From Marivita sp. (GTDB lineage: Bacteria; Pseudomonadota; Alphaproteobacteria; Rhodobacterales; Rhodobacteraceae), in NCBI RefSeq assembly GCF_020055675.1, contig NZ_JAIPUS010000011.1, forward strand, positions 64,774 to 108,618: a stretch of DNA of 43,845 bases, given 5' to 3'. Below are positions 1-8,221 of the stretch, piece by piece (the first letter of the stretch is position 1; every line of letters begins with the position of its first letter). A program made the translations under genes and the position numbers. The notes below the pieces were generated by a model that did not search any database, was not told the DNA's origin, and saw only the letters and a list, made by a program, of their open reading frames with translations.

Positions 1-1764
1 GGACCGCCACCCGTTGCGATACATCTCGCGCGGCAGCGGCTTGCCCGATCCATTGACCCAGTTGATCTCTTCCCAAAGCTGCGGATTCAGCCCCTTGGGC
101 CGGTGCACGCCAAGTTTCTTGAACAGCCCGACATTCTGGAACAGCGTCTTGAATCCCCATGCCTGGTGCGGCTTGCGGGCAAATTCGGGCGCGCAGCGCT
201 GAAACTGTCCGGTGATCGGGCGATCCTCGTAGACCCTCACATCCCCATTCCCGAACAGCCGCCACGTCATCGCGATCATGTTGGCGTCGGGCACCGCCTC
301 GAACAGCGCATCAAGGGTGCCATCCCCCACCTTTATGTTCACGAACTCGTCCACGTCGATACAGGTCACCCACGCGGCATTCTGGATGACGGGTTCGGTC
401 TCGGAGGCCTGCAAGGCGCCATGTTGAGGTTTCAGACCGGTTTCGCGAAACGGGTTCTCCCGATGCTGCACGTAGCCCTTCCGCTCCAGCAGTTGGAGCA
501 TCGAGTCAGTCCCGTCGGTGCAATCATTGGTATAGACGAGAATATCGTCGAACCCGATCGCCCGGTGAAAGGCCAGCCATTCGAGGATGAACGGCCCTTC
601 ATTCTTCATCGTGGTGACAATCGCCCGGCGCCCCTTTCCCCTTGGCAGGCTGTCGGGCGCAAGCTCGGGCATCCGCACGGGTTTATGGGACCAATACTCT
701 TGTGCCATTTCCAGCAGAGGTGGGTGCTCGATCAGCGACGTTTTCGGCACAATCTTCGAAATCGACTTCGTCGGATGCCGCAGCGCCATGTAGCGATAGA
801 AAACCTGTGTGCGCGTCCGGTCAGGATCTGCGTTGCCAATCCGGACCAAGCGCCAGACCGCTGCGTCGGGTGCCTTGGCAGGTGCGATGCACCATCGCGC
901 GCGACCGCCCTTGGCGTCGAATTGCACGCAGATATGGTCAGCAAAACGCGCCGGCTCGTTTTTGCGCACACGCCACGGGTAGCAGTGCCGCCCAATCAGG
1001 GCGATGACGCCGCGCTCTGCTGCGACGGCGCTGTCGAAGATATTGGGCGCGCCGACCGCAAGCAGGTCGTGCACATCAAGGTTCGCGACAGCGCGGGCCT
1101 CACGAAGAAACCGCATGCGCAGAACCTCGTAGATGGACATCGCCCCAAGCGGCGCATCCCAAGGCGAGGCTTGCGGAATTTCCATCCGGTCTTTGCCGGG
1201 GGCCTCGGGCACCGAAAACGGATGTGCTTCGGCCGGGCTGTCCGCTTTCCCCAGGGGCAAATCACTGGTCAGAACAACGACCGGGATGTCCGGAGCAGCC
1301 TCTTCTAGCGCGCTGCGCAGATTGGGCACGAAGTCCACGTCCACACCCGGTTTCGCGCGATCAAGGATGACAGCGCCCTGCACGTCTTGCGTTTCAATGT
1401 GATAGCGCAACCACGCGGCAACAGTCTCGGCACTTTCACCATTTCGCACGGATGCAAGCGTGTTTTTCCCCTCGAAGAGATGGGTCTCGGCTTTCGCAGG
1501 CTCGAACACGATGGATCGTTCGTTCACGGAAACCGTCAAGGCACCGTCGCTTGCGACCAGAGCGCTCAAACATGACGCGCCACCGACGATCTTGTGTGAC
1601 ACGATTTCGTGGTGGTCGCCAATCTTGACAGTCGTTGGTTCGACCGGCCCTGCGAAGAAAACCGTGACAACTCGCGTCTCACCGTCGTGCGACGCGACGA
1701 CATCCAACACGTCATTGGCTACGTAACTTCGTCCTGTCAACTTGCGCTCTGTCACGCTTGCCAT
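1..1764 (-). CDS. Family 2 glycosyltransferase with long N-terminal extension, 3' end cut by window edge
   Basis: The minus-strand frame is open from ATG 1764 to the window edge (588 codons, no stop), so the C-terminus is missing. From about residue 380 it is a family 2 glycosyltransferase of the type seen in bacterial surface-glycan loci: a TTMKNEGPF motif at 384-392, VYTNDCTDGTD at about 410-420 and the metal-binding CIDVDEF at 468-474 (DVD 470-472). The first ~380 residues show no motif I recognise; they lack an evident signal peptide or membrane segment and may be a second, substrate-specific domain. The catalytic half is paralogous to the gene at 3048-4016, which lacks the extension. Upstream of the ATG a purine-rich GGATAGAGAC could serve as ribosome binding site. 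The donor and acceptor sugars cannot be inferred. Confident in the fold, not in the substrate. Confidence 0.85.
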   Translation of the reverse strand, partial: MASVTERKLTGRSYVANDVLDVVASHDGETRVVTVFFAGPVEPTTVKIGDHHEIVSHKIVGGASCLSALVASDGALTVSVNERSIVFEPAKAETHLFEGKNTLASVRNGESAETVAAWLRYHIETQDVQGAVILDRAKPGVDVDFVPNLRSALEEAAPDIPVVVLTSDLPLGKADSPAEAHPFSVPEAPGKDRMEIPQASPWDAPLGAMSIYEVLRMRFLREARAVANLDVHDLLAVGAPNIFDSAVAAERGVIALIGRHCYPWRVRKNEPARFADHICVQFDAKGGRARWCIAPAKAPDAAVWRLVRIGNADPDRTRTQVFYRYMALRHPTKSISKIVPKTSLIEHPPLLEMAQEYWSHKPVRMPELAPDSLPRGKGRRAIVTTMKNEGPFILEWLAFHRAIGFDDILVYTNDCTDGTDSMLQLLERKGYVQHRENPFRETGLKPQHGALQASETEPVIQNAAWVTCIDVDEFVNIKVGDGTLDALFEAVPDANMIAMTWRLFGNGDVRVYEDRPITGQFQRCAPEFARKPHQAWGFKTLFQNVGLFKKLGVHRPKGLNPQLWEEINWVNGSGKPLPREMYRNGWRS

Positions 1765-2038
1765 GTCTCTATCCTGCGTTCACCCTGGAAGATATATGTC
1801 GCAAACCCACCGCCCTTTGTTCCAGCCGCCAAGGACACGACCGGTTGCTTCGAACACCTTGAGGATTGGGGTCGGAAATGTCACGCAGCCGGTCATGCCA
1901 GCACAGGGCAAGCTGGCAAATGAGTCACAGAAAATCGCATCGCCAAAAGCAAAAATGCCCCCTACCCAGAGCGTCCGCACATAGAGTAGCCTTTCGGCAA
2001 ATGGCGCCAAAGGTCCGCTACAAAAGGAAAAACAACAT

Positions 2039-2794
2039 ATGGCATTGCCTGACACCCTCGCAGCTCGTTTGATCGAGACCGTGAAAGAAAACGAACTTTC
2101 CGGCAGGATAGCAATGCTGGGTCGCCAGCGATGGATCGGCAAAAGGCGCAAAAGGTCCGCTGCTCTTCTGGAAAATGTTCTTGAAAAATACCTTCACGGC
2201 ATATCGGAAAGTGAGCTCGCCAACCCCAGCGACCAATATTCTGAAATATTCTTTGAAAAGATTGGTTTCTCAAAAGTAGATTCAATTGATGCTAGCGAGT
2301 TTGAAAACGCTTCAATTGTCCAGGATCTCTCATGCGACATCCCTGAAGAGCTCGAAGAAAAATTCGACGTGATTTATGATGGTGGAACCTGTGAACATAT
2401 TTTCGACATTTCAACTGCCTATCGCAATATTGACAAGATGCTGAAACCTCATGGCGTTCTTATAGGTCACTCGCCATGTAATAACTGGATTAACCATTCT
2501 TTCTATCAAATAAATCCAGAGTTGGTATATGCGTTCTGGGAAAGATCAATGGGCTATGAAGTTTTACGCTGTCAATTGCAGCCAATTCTTCCAATGTATG
2601 CAAAACGTGTTGTGAAAATGACCAACCCAAATATCACTGGGAAACGGCCACGATTGTCCGATCGCGTTCCGGACGGTGGTATTATACTGGATTACGCAGT
2701 TCGAAAACCAAGAGTTTCAGGCAAAACCCCAAAAGCCGTGTATCAAACCGACTACGAAAACCGGTGGGAATCGATCTCAGATGGAGAAGAATAA
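2039..2794 (+). CDS. Methyltransferase-like protein, compositionally atypical
   Basis: 251 residues, ATG 2039 preceded by an AAGGAAA ribosome binding site. The central part resembles a class I SAM-dependent methyltransferase: FDVIYDGGTCEHIFD at about residues 109-123 has the position and look of the motif II/acidic-loop region (cf. D-x-E-H in Methyltransf_11 proteins), followed by a helix and MLKPHGVLIGHSP at about 135-147, like the motif III strand and turn. A clear glycine-rich motif I is not obvious at the expected place, so SAM binding is unproven. The gene is visibly richer in A+T than its neighbours (roughly 40-45 % GC by eye against about 60 %), suggesting recent acquisition. It sits between two glycosyltransferases, so modification of a glycan or lipid is a reasonable inference. 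It stands alone on the plus strand, between divergent and convergent neighbours. Confidence 0.7.
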   Translation: MALPDTLAARLIETVKENELSGRIAMLGRQRWIGKRRKRSAALLENVLEKYLHGISESELANPSDQYSEIFFEKIGFSKVDSIDASEFENASIVQDLSCDIPEELEEKFDVIYDGGTCEHIFDISTAYRNIDKMLKPHGVLIGHSPCNNWINHSFYQINPELVYAFWERSMGYEVLRCQLQPILPMYAKRVVKMTNPNITGKRPRLSDRVPDGGIILDYAVRKPRVSGKTPKAVYQTDYENRWESISDGEE

Positions 2795-3027
2795 GTCTTG
2801 GCAGCGCACCGGCTATCTTGAATTGAAATAATTGTCATAAACCTCGTGGAATTCTGGAAATCAGGCAAGCGCCCACGTGCATCATGATGTGTTGTGTCAG
2901 CGGACGAAACCTGCCGTTCACCAAACCAGCCGCCTGAATGAGCCGGGCAAACATCTTTCTGGCATACATGAGACAACAGGCTGCTGTGAGCAGCTTGCGT
3001 GGCAAAGGTCATTTTTCCCAGTTTTGA
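2795..3027. other. Intergenic stretch without recognised gene
   Basis: Between the methyltransferase-like gene and the convergent glycosyltransferase. A minus-strand open frame crosses it (about 2752-3012), but it runs into the coding region, has no ribosome binding site and no recognisable motif. I see no RNA gene or insertion-sequence end. It could be the decayed remnant of a gene, given the atypical composition next to it, but nothing in it proves that. Confidence 0.4.
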
Positions 3028-3042
3028 GACCGCAGCGCGGTC
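3028..3042 (-). terminator. Short hairpin after the glycosyltransferase stop
   Basis: GACCGC-AGC-GCGGTC is a perfect 6-bp stem with a 3-nt loop, starting 5 bases past the minus-strand stop codon at 3048-3050. The following bases on the minus strand are TCAAAAC, not a T-tract, so it would be a weak intrinsic terminator or an mRNA 3'-end stabiliser. It lies between two convergent genes and could act for both. Confidence 0.4.
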
Positions 3043-3047
3043 GGCTT

Positions 3048-4016
3048 TCAGATTGAAAGTTTCAATCCATCAATCAACGCGTCCATGTCTGGATCCATCT
3101 TCAAAGATGCGGCCTTGCGTTTATGCCAATCCACTGCGCGGTCGTGCAGGTCCTTGAGGACCGGATCGGACTTCAACTCCCGCGCCAGTTTGCCCGCCCT
3201 GGTTTTATAGCGGTCAATCGACGTATCCTTTTCGTCGTTCAGGTTGAACCGCTCCCAGTATTCCCGGCCAAGCACATGGTGCGAATGGTTCGCCCGGCCG
3301 CGTGCGCGTTTGACGAGAAAACTATCCATCGACCGCAAAGCGTAATGGTTTACCTGTGCGTGTGTGAAGAGAGGCGGGTTGTCGGTCCGTTCACCGTTCA
3401 CAATGTACTCTGCGCCGCCTGGCAGAACGCGCAAAGTGTCGTTCACATGCGCGTCAAGAGACACTGGCGCATGCAGGCCCATCCGCTGAAATTTATGCTG
3501 GTTCGTATAGATGGATTTAACGAACTTTCCCGTCTGCGGACGTTCTTTCGCGTCCCACTCGAACTCACCCATCTTGAATTGTTGGCTGACGGGTTTGTCT
3601 GCAAATTTTTCAACCCCGTTCGGACCGAAGACGCGCCAAGGGACCGAGACAACGTCGGCCTTGTCACCCGACCCGTCCACCAGGGCCTGAACAGAGCCGT
3701 CATCCATGTGGATGTTCAGATACTCATCCACATCACAGACAAACACCCATTTGGCATCCATGACGATGTCGTAGCGACGGCTTGCCTGCCGCAGGGCACT
3801 GCGGTGAATGCCCGCCTTGCGCACGATGGTGTTGTGCTGGGTGACCAGTCCCATCTCCTGCAGCCGCAGCAGTATTTCGACTGTCGGATCGGTGCAGTCA
3901 TTGGTGCAGACAAGAATGTGGTCGAACCCGAGGGTTTTGTAGTGAGCGACCCAATCGATGATGTACGGGCCCTCGTTCTTCATGGTCGAGACTACCGTGT
4001 AGGTGTCTTTGCTCAT
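3048..4016 (-). CDS. Family 2 glycosyltransferase
   Basis: 322 residues from ATG 4016. This start is preferred over the in-frame GTG at 4040 because AGAGGCAAAG lies directly upstream of 4016 and the family core begins only a few residues later. Motifs: STMKNEGPYI at 10-19 (nucleotide-sugar binding start), CTNDCTD at 37-43 and the metal-binding CDVDEYLNI at 94-102 (DVD 95-97). The protein is cytosolic by sequence, with no membrane segment. It is a paralogue of the C-terminal half of the protein at 1-1764, with the same MKNEGP, TNDCTD and DVDE blocks. Proteins of this kind are common in roseobacter surface polysaccharide or capsule loci. Donor and acceptor are unknown. It is convergent with the methyltransferase-like gene and divergent from the large glycosyltransferase/hydrolase at 4240. 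Confidence 0.88.
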   Translation of the reverse strand: MSKDTYTVVSTMKNEGPYIIDWVAHYKTLGFDHILVCTNDCTDPTVEILLRLQEMGLVTQHNTIVRKAGIHRSALRQASRRYDIVMDAKWVFVCDVDEYLNIHMDDGSVQALVDGSGDKADVVSVPWRVFGPNGVEKFADKPVSQQFKMGEFEWDAKERPQTGKFVKSIYTNQHKFQRMGLHAPVSLDAHVNDTLRVLPGGAEYIVNGERTDNPPLFTHAQVNHYALRSMDSFLVKRARGRANHSHHVLGREYWERFNLNDEKDTSIDRYKTRAGKLARELKSDPVLKDLHDRAVDWHKRKAASLKMDPDMDALIDGLKLSI

Positions 4017-4239
4017 CTTTGCCTCTTGTCGGCGGTTCACTGCTCGACCGCCATTACTTCTGCACCAAAAGAATTACCGCACAGCCGCCACAGCGTGCAA
4101 GCGGCATGGCGTCATCGCCACGGATCGCGGAAAAACTGACGCAAAAGTCACGCAGCCTATCCACACGTCATTTCATTTCGTAGTCTAACCTTGATCGACG
4201 CGGCCCAAGAAGAAGCCGCGCGCCATTGAGGACTTGCAG

Positions 4240-6447
4240 ATGCCACGCACACGCGAGGTCGGAACGCTCTGGATCGGGGGGCCGCTCAGCTGGCTGGAAC
4301 AGCTGTGCCTGAAGTCCTTTGTCGACAAGGGGCAGAAGATCACCCTGTTCAGTTACGAGGATATCCCAAACGTGCCCGATGGTGTCATCCGGCGCGACGG
4401 GCGCGACATCATCGATACAGACGATTTCATCAAGTACGAACAGAAAAACAGCTATGCCCTGTTCGCGGACTGGTTCCGCCTGCACATGATCCACCAATGC
4501 CCCGGCATGATCTGGGTGGATACCGATGTGTATTGCTATCGTCCCATGGATTACGACAGCGATTACGTCTTCGGCTATGAACTGCCCGGCGAACACCGGG
4601 TGAACAACGCGGTTCTGGGTCTGCCCGCCAGCAGCGAGGTATTGCGCCAGATGCTGAGGTTTACCGACGACCGGTATTCCATTGCACCCTTCTTGCCCAA
4701 GAAGCGACAGGCCGAGATGCGCAGGAAGGCCGACAAAGGCAAGCCCCTGCATATCACGGAACAGCCTTGGGGTGTCTGGGGACCCATGATGGTCACGCAC
4801 TACGTTCACGAACTGGGGCTGGAGGAACATGTCCAACCGCTCAACGCGTTTTATCCCATCACCTTCCGCGAACGGCACAAGTTCATGCGCCGGGCCGAGC
4901 TGGCCGAGGGGCTTGTAACCGACCAGACAACCGCGCTGCATCTCTGGGCGTCGAACAAGCGCCAATTGGGCGCCAACCACAATGGCTTGCCGCCCAAAGA
5001 CTCTTTTCTCGAACGGCTGGTACAGAGCCATGACATTGCCCCCGCGCGCGCGCCGATAAAGAGCCGCGGCCGCACGACGTTTGACGCAGCGCTTGTCGAC
5101 GAGTTGGACCTGACAGAGGTGAACAGCGTGGCTGATCTGGCCGGGACATCGCGCGGCTTTGTCCTTTCACTGCATCACAAGTTCGACTGCGACATTCATT
5201 TGGTGAACACGAACCGCCGGGCCAAGTTCAAGGATGAGGATCAACCGTGGCTGGAGGGCTATATCACCTTCCTGACTGAAAACGACGTCGATCCAGAGCG
5301 GATCAAGGTCATCCGGTCGGACAAGGACCTGCGCCCGGTGGATGTGCTTTGCAATCTGCAAGGGTTCGGCGATCGCTGGAAGGTGCCATTCCTCAAGACA
5401 TTCATGGAGCGCTGTCTGCACTCCGACACGCGCGTGTTCATGGATGTGCGGCGCGGATCGGGGGCGTTCCCCTTCCTCAAGGCCTTTGGCACAAACACGC
5501 CGCTATCGACCCGAGAAGACGATGGCATCACCGTCACCCGCATCCGCCTGACGCCAAACCCGCCTGCCGCGGACCCGGATCAGGATTGGGCGGACATTGC
5601 GCTGCACCTTGCGGGCACGGACGGCTGGTATCGCCCCGGCACCAACGGGCACAGCGCTCTCTATATACCGCGCGACCCCGACACGCTGGTCGTAACATTC
5701 GACAACCTCGACATCGCGATGACAAAGCGCGAGGATCGACGGCCCTGGGGGTTCAGCTTCATCAAGGAACAGGGATGGTCCATGCTGGGCGTTCTGGCCG
5801 GCGGTTGGACGTGGTATCGTGAACCTTGGGTCTATGAACAGTTTGACGACCTGCAGAGCAGCGGCTTTTTCAAACAGTTCAAACGCGTGGTATTCTATGG
5901 CGCCTCCATGGGTGGCTACGCGGCTTGCGCGTTCTCGCCCGCTGCGCCGGGCTGTGACGTGGTGGCGATCTCTCCGCAGTCCACGGTCGACACATCCGTT
6001 GTCCCTTGGGAGACGCGCTACAAGGTGGTCTGGGACCGGGACTTTGACGGAAAATATGGCGATGCGGCCAAGGTGAGCGAGGCCGCCAACCGAATATCGA
6101 TTCTTTATGACCCCTATGAGCCGCTCGACGCGCAACACGCCGCGCGGTTCAATGGTGCGAACGTGCAGCACCTCCGTGCGCCGCTGTTGGGTCACCGGCT
6201 TGGCAGTTCGCTGAACCAGATGGGTATCCTGTCCCCGATCATCCTGGGTGCGCTCAATGGCACGCTGACCTCGGAAGCCTATTACCGCATGCTTCGCACC
6301 CGCCGTGAATTTCCGCGGTACCAGCGCGAACTGTTCAAACGGGCGGTGGACAAGGGCCATACAGAGCTCGCCAAATCGCTGGGAACACACATACTGGAGA
6401 AAAATCCGAACCGCGCCGTCCGGGTGGGGCTGAAAGAGCTCGGATAG
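4240..6447 (+). CDS. Multidomain protein: DXD glycosyltransferase plus alpha/beta-hydrolase-like domain
   Basis: 735 residues from ATG 4240, with GAGGA eight bases upstream; a TTG two codons earlier is the alternative. Residues 1-270 resemble glycosyltransferases of the Gly_transf_sug/OCH1 type: GTLWIGGPLS near the N-terminus, YALFADWFRLHMI at about 72-84 and the DXD metal site in WVDTDVYC (DTD 94-96). Residues 300-420 form a middle segment that looks alpha/beta but carries no motif I can name. Residues 450-700 look like an alpha/beta hydrolase: a nucleophile elbow GASMGG (Ser 556), a plausible acid in LYDPYEPLD and a plausible histidine in PLLGHRLG. Such a fusion could build and trim, or acylate and deacylate, the same glycan. 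An inverted repeat CGCGGC/GCCGCG (4199-4204, 4215-4220) lies just before the ribosome binding site. Reliable as a gene; the enzyme roles are inferred. Confidence 0.82.
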   Translation: MPRTREVGTLWIGGPLSWLEQLCLKSFVDKGQKITLFSYEDIPNVPDGVIRRDGRDIIDTDDFIKYEQKNSYALFADWFRLHMIHQCPGMIWVDTDVYCYRPMDYDSDYVFGYELPGEHRVNNAVLGLPASSEVLRQMLRFTDDRYSIAPFLPKKRQAEMRRKADKGKPLHITEQPWGVWGPMMVTHYVHELGLEEHVQPLNAFYPITFRERHKFMRRAELAEGLVTDQTTALHLWASNKRQLGANHNGLPPKDSFLERLVQSHDIAPARAPIKSRGRTTFDAALVDELDLTEVNSVADLAGTSRGFVLSLHHKFDCDIHLVNTNRRAKFKDEDQPWLEGYITFLTENDVDPERIKVIRSDKDLRPVDVLCNLQGFGDRWKVPFLKTFMERCLHSDTRVFMDVRRGSGAFPFLKAFGTNTPLSTREDDGITVTRIRLTPNPPAADPDQDWADIALHLAGTDGWYRPGTNGHSALYIPRDPDTLVVTFDNLDIAMTKREDRRPWGFSFIKEQGWSMLGVLAGGWTWYREPWVYEQFDDLQSSGFFKQFKRVVFYGASMGGYAACAFSPAAPGCDVVAISPQSTVDTSVVPWETRYKVVWDRDFDGKYGDAAKVSEAANRISILYDPYEPLDAQHAARFNGANVQHLRAPLLGHRLGSSLNQMGILSPIILGALNGTLTSEAYYRMLRTRREFPRYQRELFKRAVDKGHTELAKSLGTHILEKNPNRAVRVGLKELG

Positions 6448-6461
6448 CCGAGGGCGCCTTG

Positions 6462-6490
6462 CCCCGGACAACCGGTCGTTTTGGCCGGGG
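6462..6490 (+). terminator. Possible terminator after the glycosyltransferase/hydrolase gene
   Basis: CCCCGG (6462-6467) and CCGGGG (6485-6490) can pair across a 17-base loop that itself contains CCGG, 15 bases after the stop. The downstream bases TGTTTGC are only weakly T-rich, so this is a moderate call. Confidence 0.42.
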
Positions 6491-6855
6491 TGTTTGCACC
6501 GGTGGCCCGACCCCCGGACGCGCTGTTGCAAGCATTGAAAAACCGCGCAGGCCGCCTAGGGCCTAGACCCTAACTATATCGCACAGAAGTCGAGCATATC
6601 GCCACATATCGCCAAAAATTAGGGCAATTCCATCGCCGTGTTGCCGAATGACGGCACAGGATGTTCCTGCCACGAAAATCGGCGGCCTAGATGGCATCGG
6701 CTGATGAGACCCGTCAGCAAATAGCGTGCGATGCGGACGGCCCTTTGCAGCCAAATCCAAGCGCACACAGCAATTGAATTGCGCAGGTGGCCTGTTGCGT
6801 CCGACGCTGCAGTTGGCCGCTCCACTGCGCGAAATGAATAGAGGACGTTTGCAAA
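6491..6855. promoter_or_regulatory. Leader and control region upstream of urtA, with a palindrome at 6770-6782
   Basis: About 365 bases without a convincing gene. The clearest element is a perfect 13-base palindrome GCAATT-G-AATTGC at 6770-6782, 74 bases before the urtA ATG, which could be an operator. Urea transporters are usually under nitrogen control, so I looked for a sigma-54 promoter (GG and GC dinucleotides ten bases apart); none fits convincingly. The urtA ribosome binding site AGAGGAC lies at about 6839-6845. No start site can be fixed by eye. Confidence 0.4.
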
Positions 6856-8142
6856 ATGTCGATGAAATTTCTCAGCACCACGGCGGCTGCCGCGCTTGTT
6901 GCCTCGACCCTGCCCGCACTTACCCAGGAGGCAGATTGCCCGATCAAGGTGGGTGTGCTGCATTCGCTTTCCGGCACGATGGCGATTTCGGAAACCACCC
7001 TGAAGGACACGATGGAGATGCTGGTCGAACAGCAGAATGAAGACGGCGGTCTTCTGGGCTGTGACATCGAAGCGGTTGTCGTCGACCCTGCATCCGACTG
7101 GCCCCTTTTTGCGGAAAAGGCCCGTGAATTGCTGACGGTTCAGGACGTTGATGTGATCTTCGGCGCCTGGACATCGGTCAGCCGCAAATCCGCGCTGCCG
7201 GTTCTGGAAGAACTGAACGGCCTGATGTTCTACCCGGTTCAGTACGAAGGTGAGGAAAGCTCCAGGAACGTGTTCTACACCGGGGCGGCGCCGAACCAGC
7301 AGGCGATCCCGGCCACCGATTACTTTCTCGAAGAGCTGGGCGTCGAGAAATTCGCGCTGTTGGGCACAGATTACGTCTATCCGCGCACGACGAACAACAT
7401 CCTCGAATCCTACCTTCAGGACAAAGGCATTCCGGACGAGGATATCTTTGTGAATTACACGCCGTTTGGCCATTCCGACTGGTCAAAAATCGTGTCCGAC
7501 GTTGTTGCGCTGGGCGCTGACGGCAAGAAGGTCGGCGTCATCTCGACCATCAACGGCGATGCCAATGTCGGCTTCTACAAGGAACTTGCCGCCTCGGGCA
7601 TCGATTCGGCCGACATCCCCGTCGTCGCCTTCTCGGTGGGGGAGGAAGAGCTTTCGGGCTTCGATACCTCCAACCTCGTCGGCCACCTTGCTGCGTGGAA
7701 TTACTTCCAATCGGCAGACACGGAAACCAATGAAGACTGGGTCGACGCCTGGAAAGAGCGCATGGGCGAAGAGCGTGTGACCAATGACCCGATGGAAGCC
7801 CATTACATCGGCTTCAACATGTGGGTGAATGCCGTCGAAGATGCGGGTACCACGGATGTCGATGCGGTCCGCAGCGCGATGTACGGCCAGGAGTTTCCGA
7901 ACCTGACAGGCGGAACGGCTGTCATGCTGCCGAACCATCACCTCGCCAAGCCGGTTCTGATCGGTGAGATTACCGAGGATGGGCAGTTCGACATCATCAG
8001 CCAGACCGAAGAAGTTCCGGGCGATGCCTGGACGGATTTCCTGCCGGAATCCGCAGTCCTGAAGTCTGATTGGCAAGAGCTTGGGTGCGGCATGTACAAC
8101 ACCGAAACCGAGAGCTGCGTTCAGATCGAATCGAACTACTGA
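6856..8142 (+). CDS. urtA: Urea ABC transporter, periplasmic urea-binding protein
   Basis: 428 residues. The N-terminus is a signal peptide (Lys 4, hydrophobic run 10-22, likely cut before QEADCP), so the mature protein works in the periplasm. The rest matches UrtA of the branched-chain amino acid (HAAT) binding-protein family: IKVGVLHSLSGTMA near the mature start, IFGAWTSVSRK, FYPVQYEGEE and the highly typical LLGTDYVYPRTTN. UrtA captures urea and passes it to the UrtBC permease, powered by UrtDE, so that urea can feed urease as nitrogen source (no urease genes are in this window). First gene of urtABCDE; a strong hairpin follows it. Length and gene order are normal for the family. Confidence 0.96.
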   Translation: MSMKFLSTTAAAALVASTLPALTQEADCPIKVGVLHSLSGTMAISETTLKDTMEMLVEQQNEDGGLLGCDIEAVVVDPASDWPLFAEKARELLTVQDVDVIFGAWTSVSRKSALPVLEELNGLMFYPVQYEGEESSRNVFYTGAAPNQQAIPATDYFLEELGVEKFALLGTDYVYPRTTNNILESYLQDKGIPDEDIFVNYTPFGHSDWSKIVSDVVALGADGKKVGVISTINGDANVGFYKELAASGIDSADIPVVAFSVGEEELSGFDTSNLVGHLAAWNYFQSADTETNEDWVDAWKERMGEERVTNDPMEAHYIGFNMWVNAVEDAGTTDVDAVRSAMYGQEFPNLTGGTAVMLPNHHLAKPVLIGEITEDGQFDIISQTEEVPGDAWTDFLPESAVLKSDWQELGCGMYNTETESCVQIESNY

Positions 8143-8149
8143 CCCGAGC

Positions 8150-8171
8150 GGTGCGTGGGAAACCACGCACC
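8150..8171 (+). promoter_or_regulatory. Perfect intercistronic hairpin between urtA and urtB
   Basis: GGTGCGTGG (8150-8158), loop GAAA (8159-8162), CCACGCACC (8163-8171): nine uninterrupted pairs closed by a GNRA tetraloop, seven bases after the urtA stop. The downstream bases are C-rich with no T-tract, so full termination is unlikely. The usual role of such an element after a binding-protein gene is to protect the 3' end of the urtA message, giving more binding protein than permease. Confidence 0.75.
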
Positions 8172-8221
8172 TCCCCCTTCTGCATCGGGTGTGTCACGCT
8201 CCAACTGTCCCGGATATCTTC

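Noticed and set aside
103-1308. 401-codon plus-strand open frame
   Set aside because: It is the antisense shadow of the glycosyltransferase read on the minus strand, which shows the family motifs; the plus frame has none.
2752-3012. 86-codon minus-strand open frame as a small gene
   Set aside because: It overlaps the end of the methyltransferase-like gene, lacks a ribosome binding site and resembles nothing I know; kept only as unexplained intergenic sequence.
6560-6855. Sigma-54 promoter upstream of urtA
   Set aside because: Several TGGC/TTGC pieces exist, but none has GG and GC at the required ten-base spacing.
8081-8221. N-terminal extension of urtB into urtA
   Set aside because: The upstream frame overlaps the urtA end and hairpin and has no signal peptide, while ATG 8222 starts a proper one.
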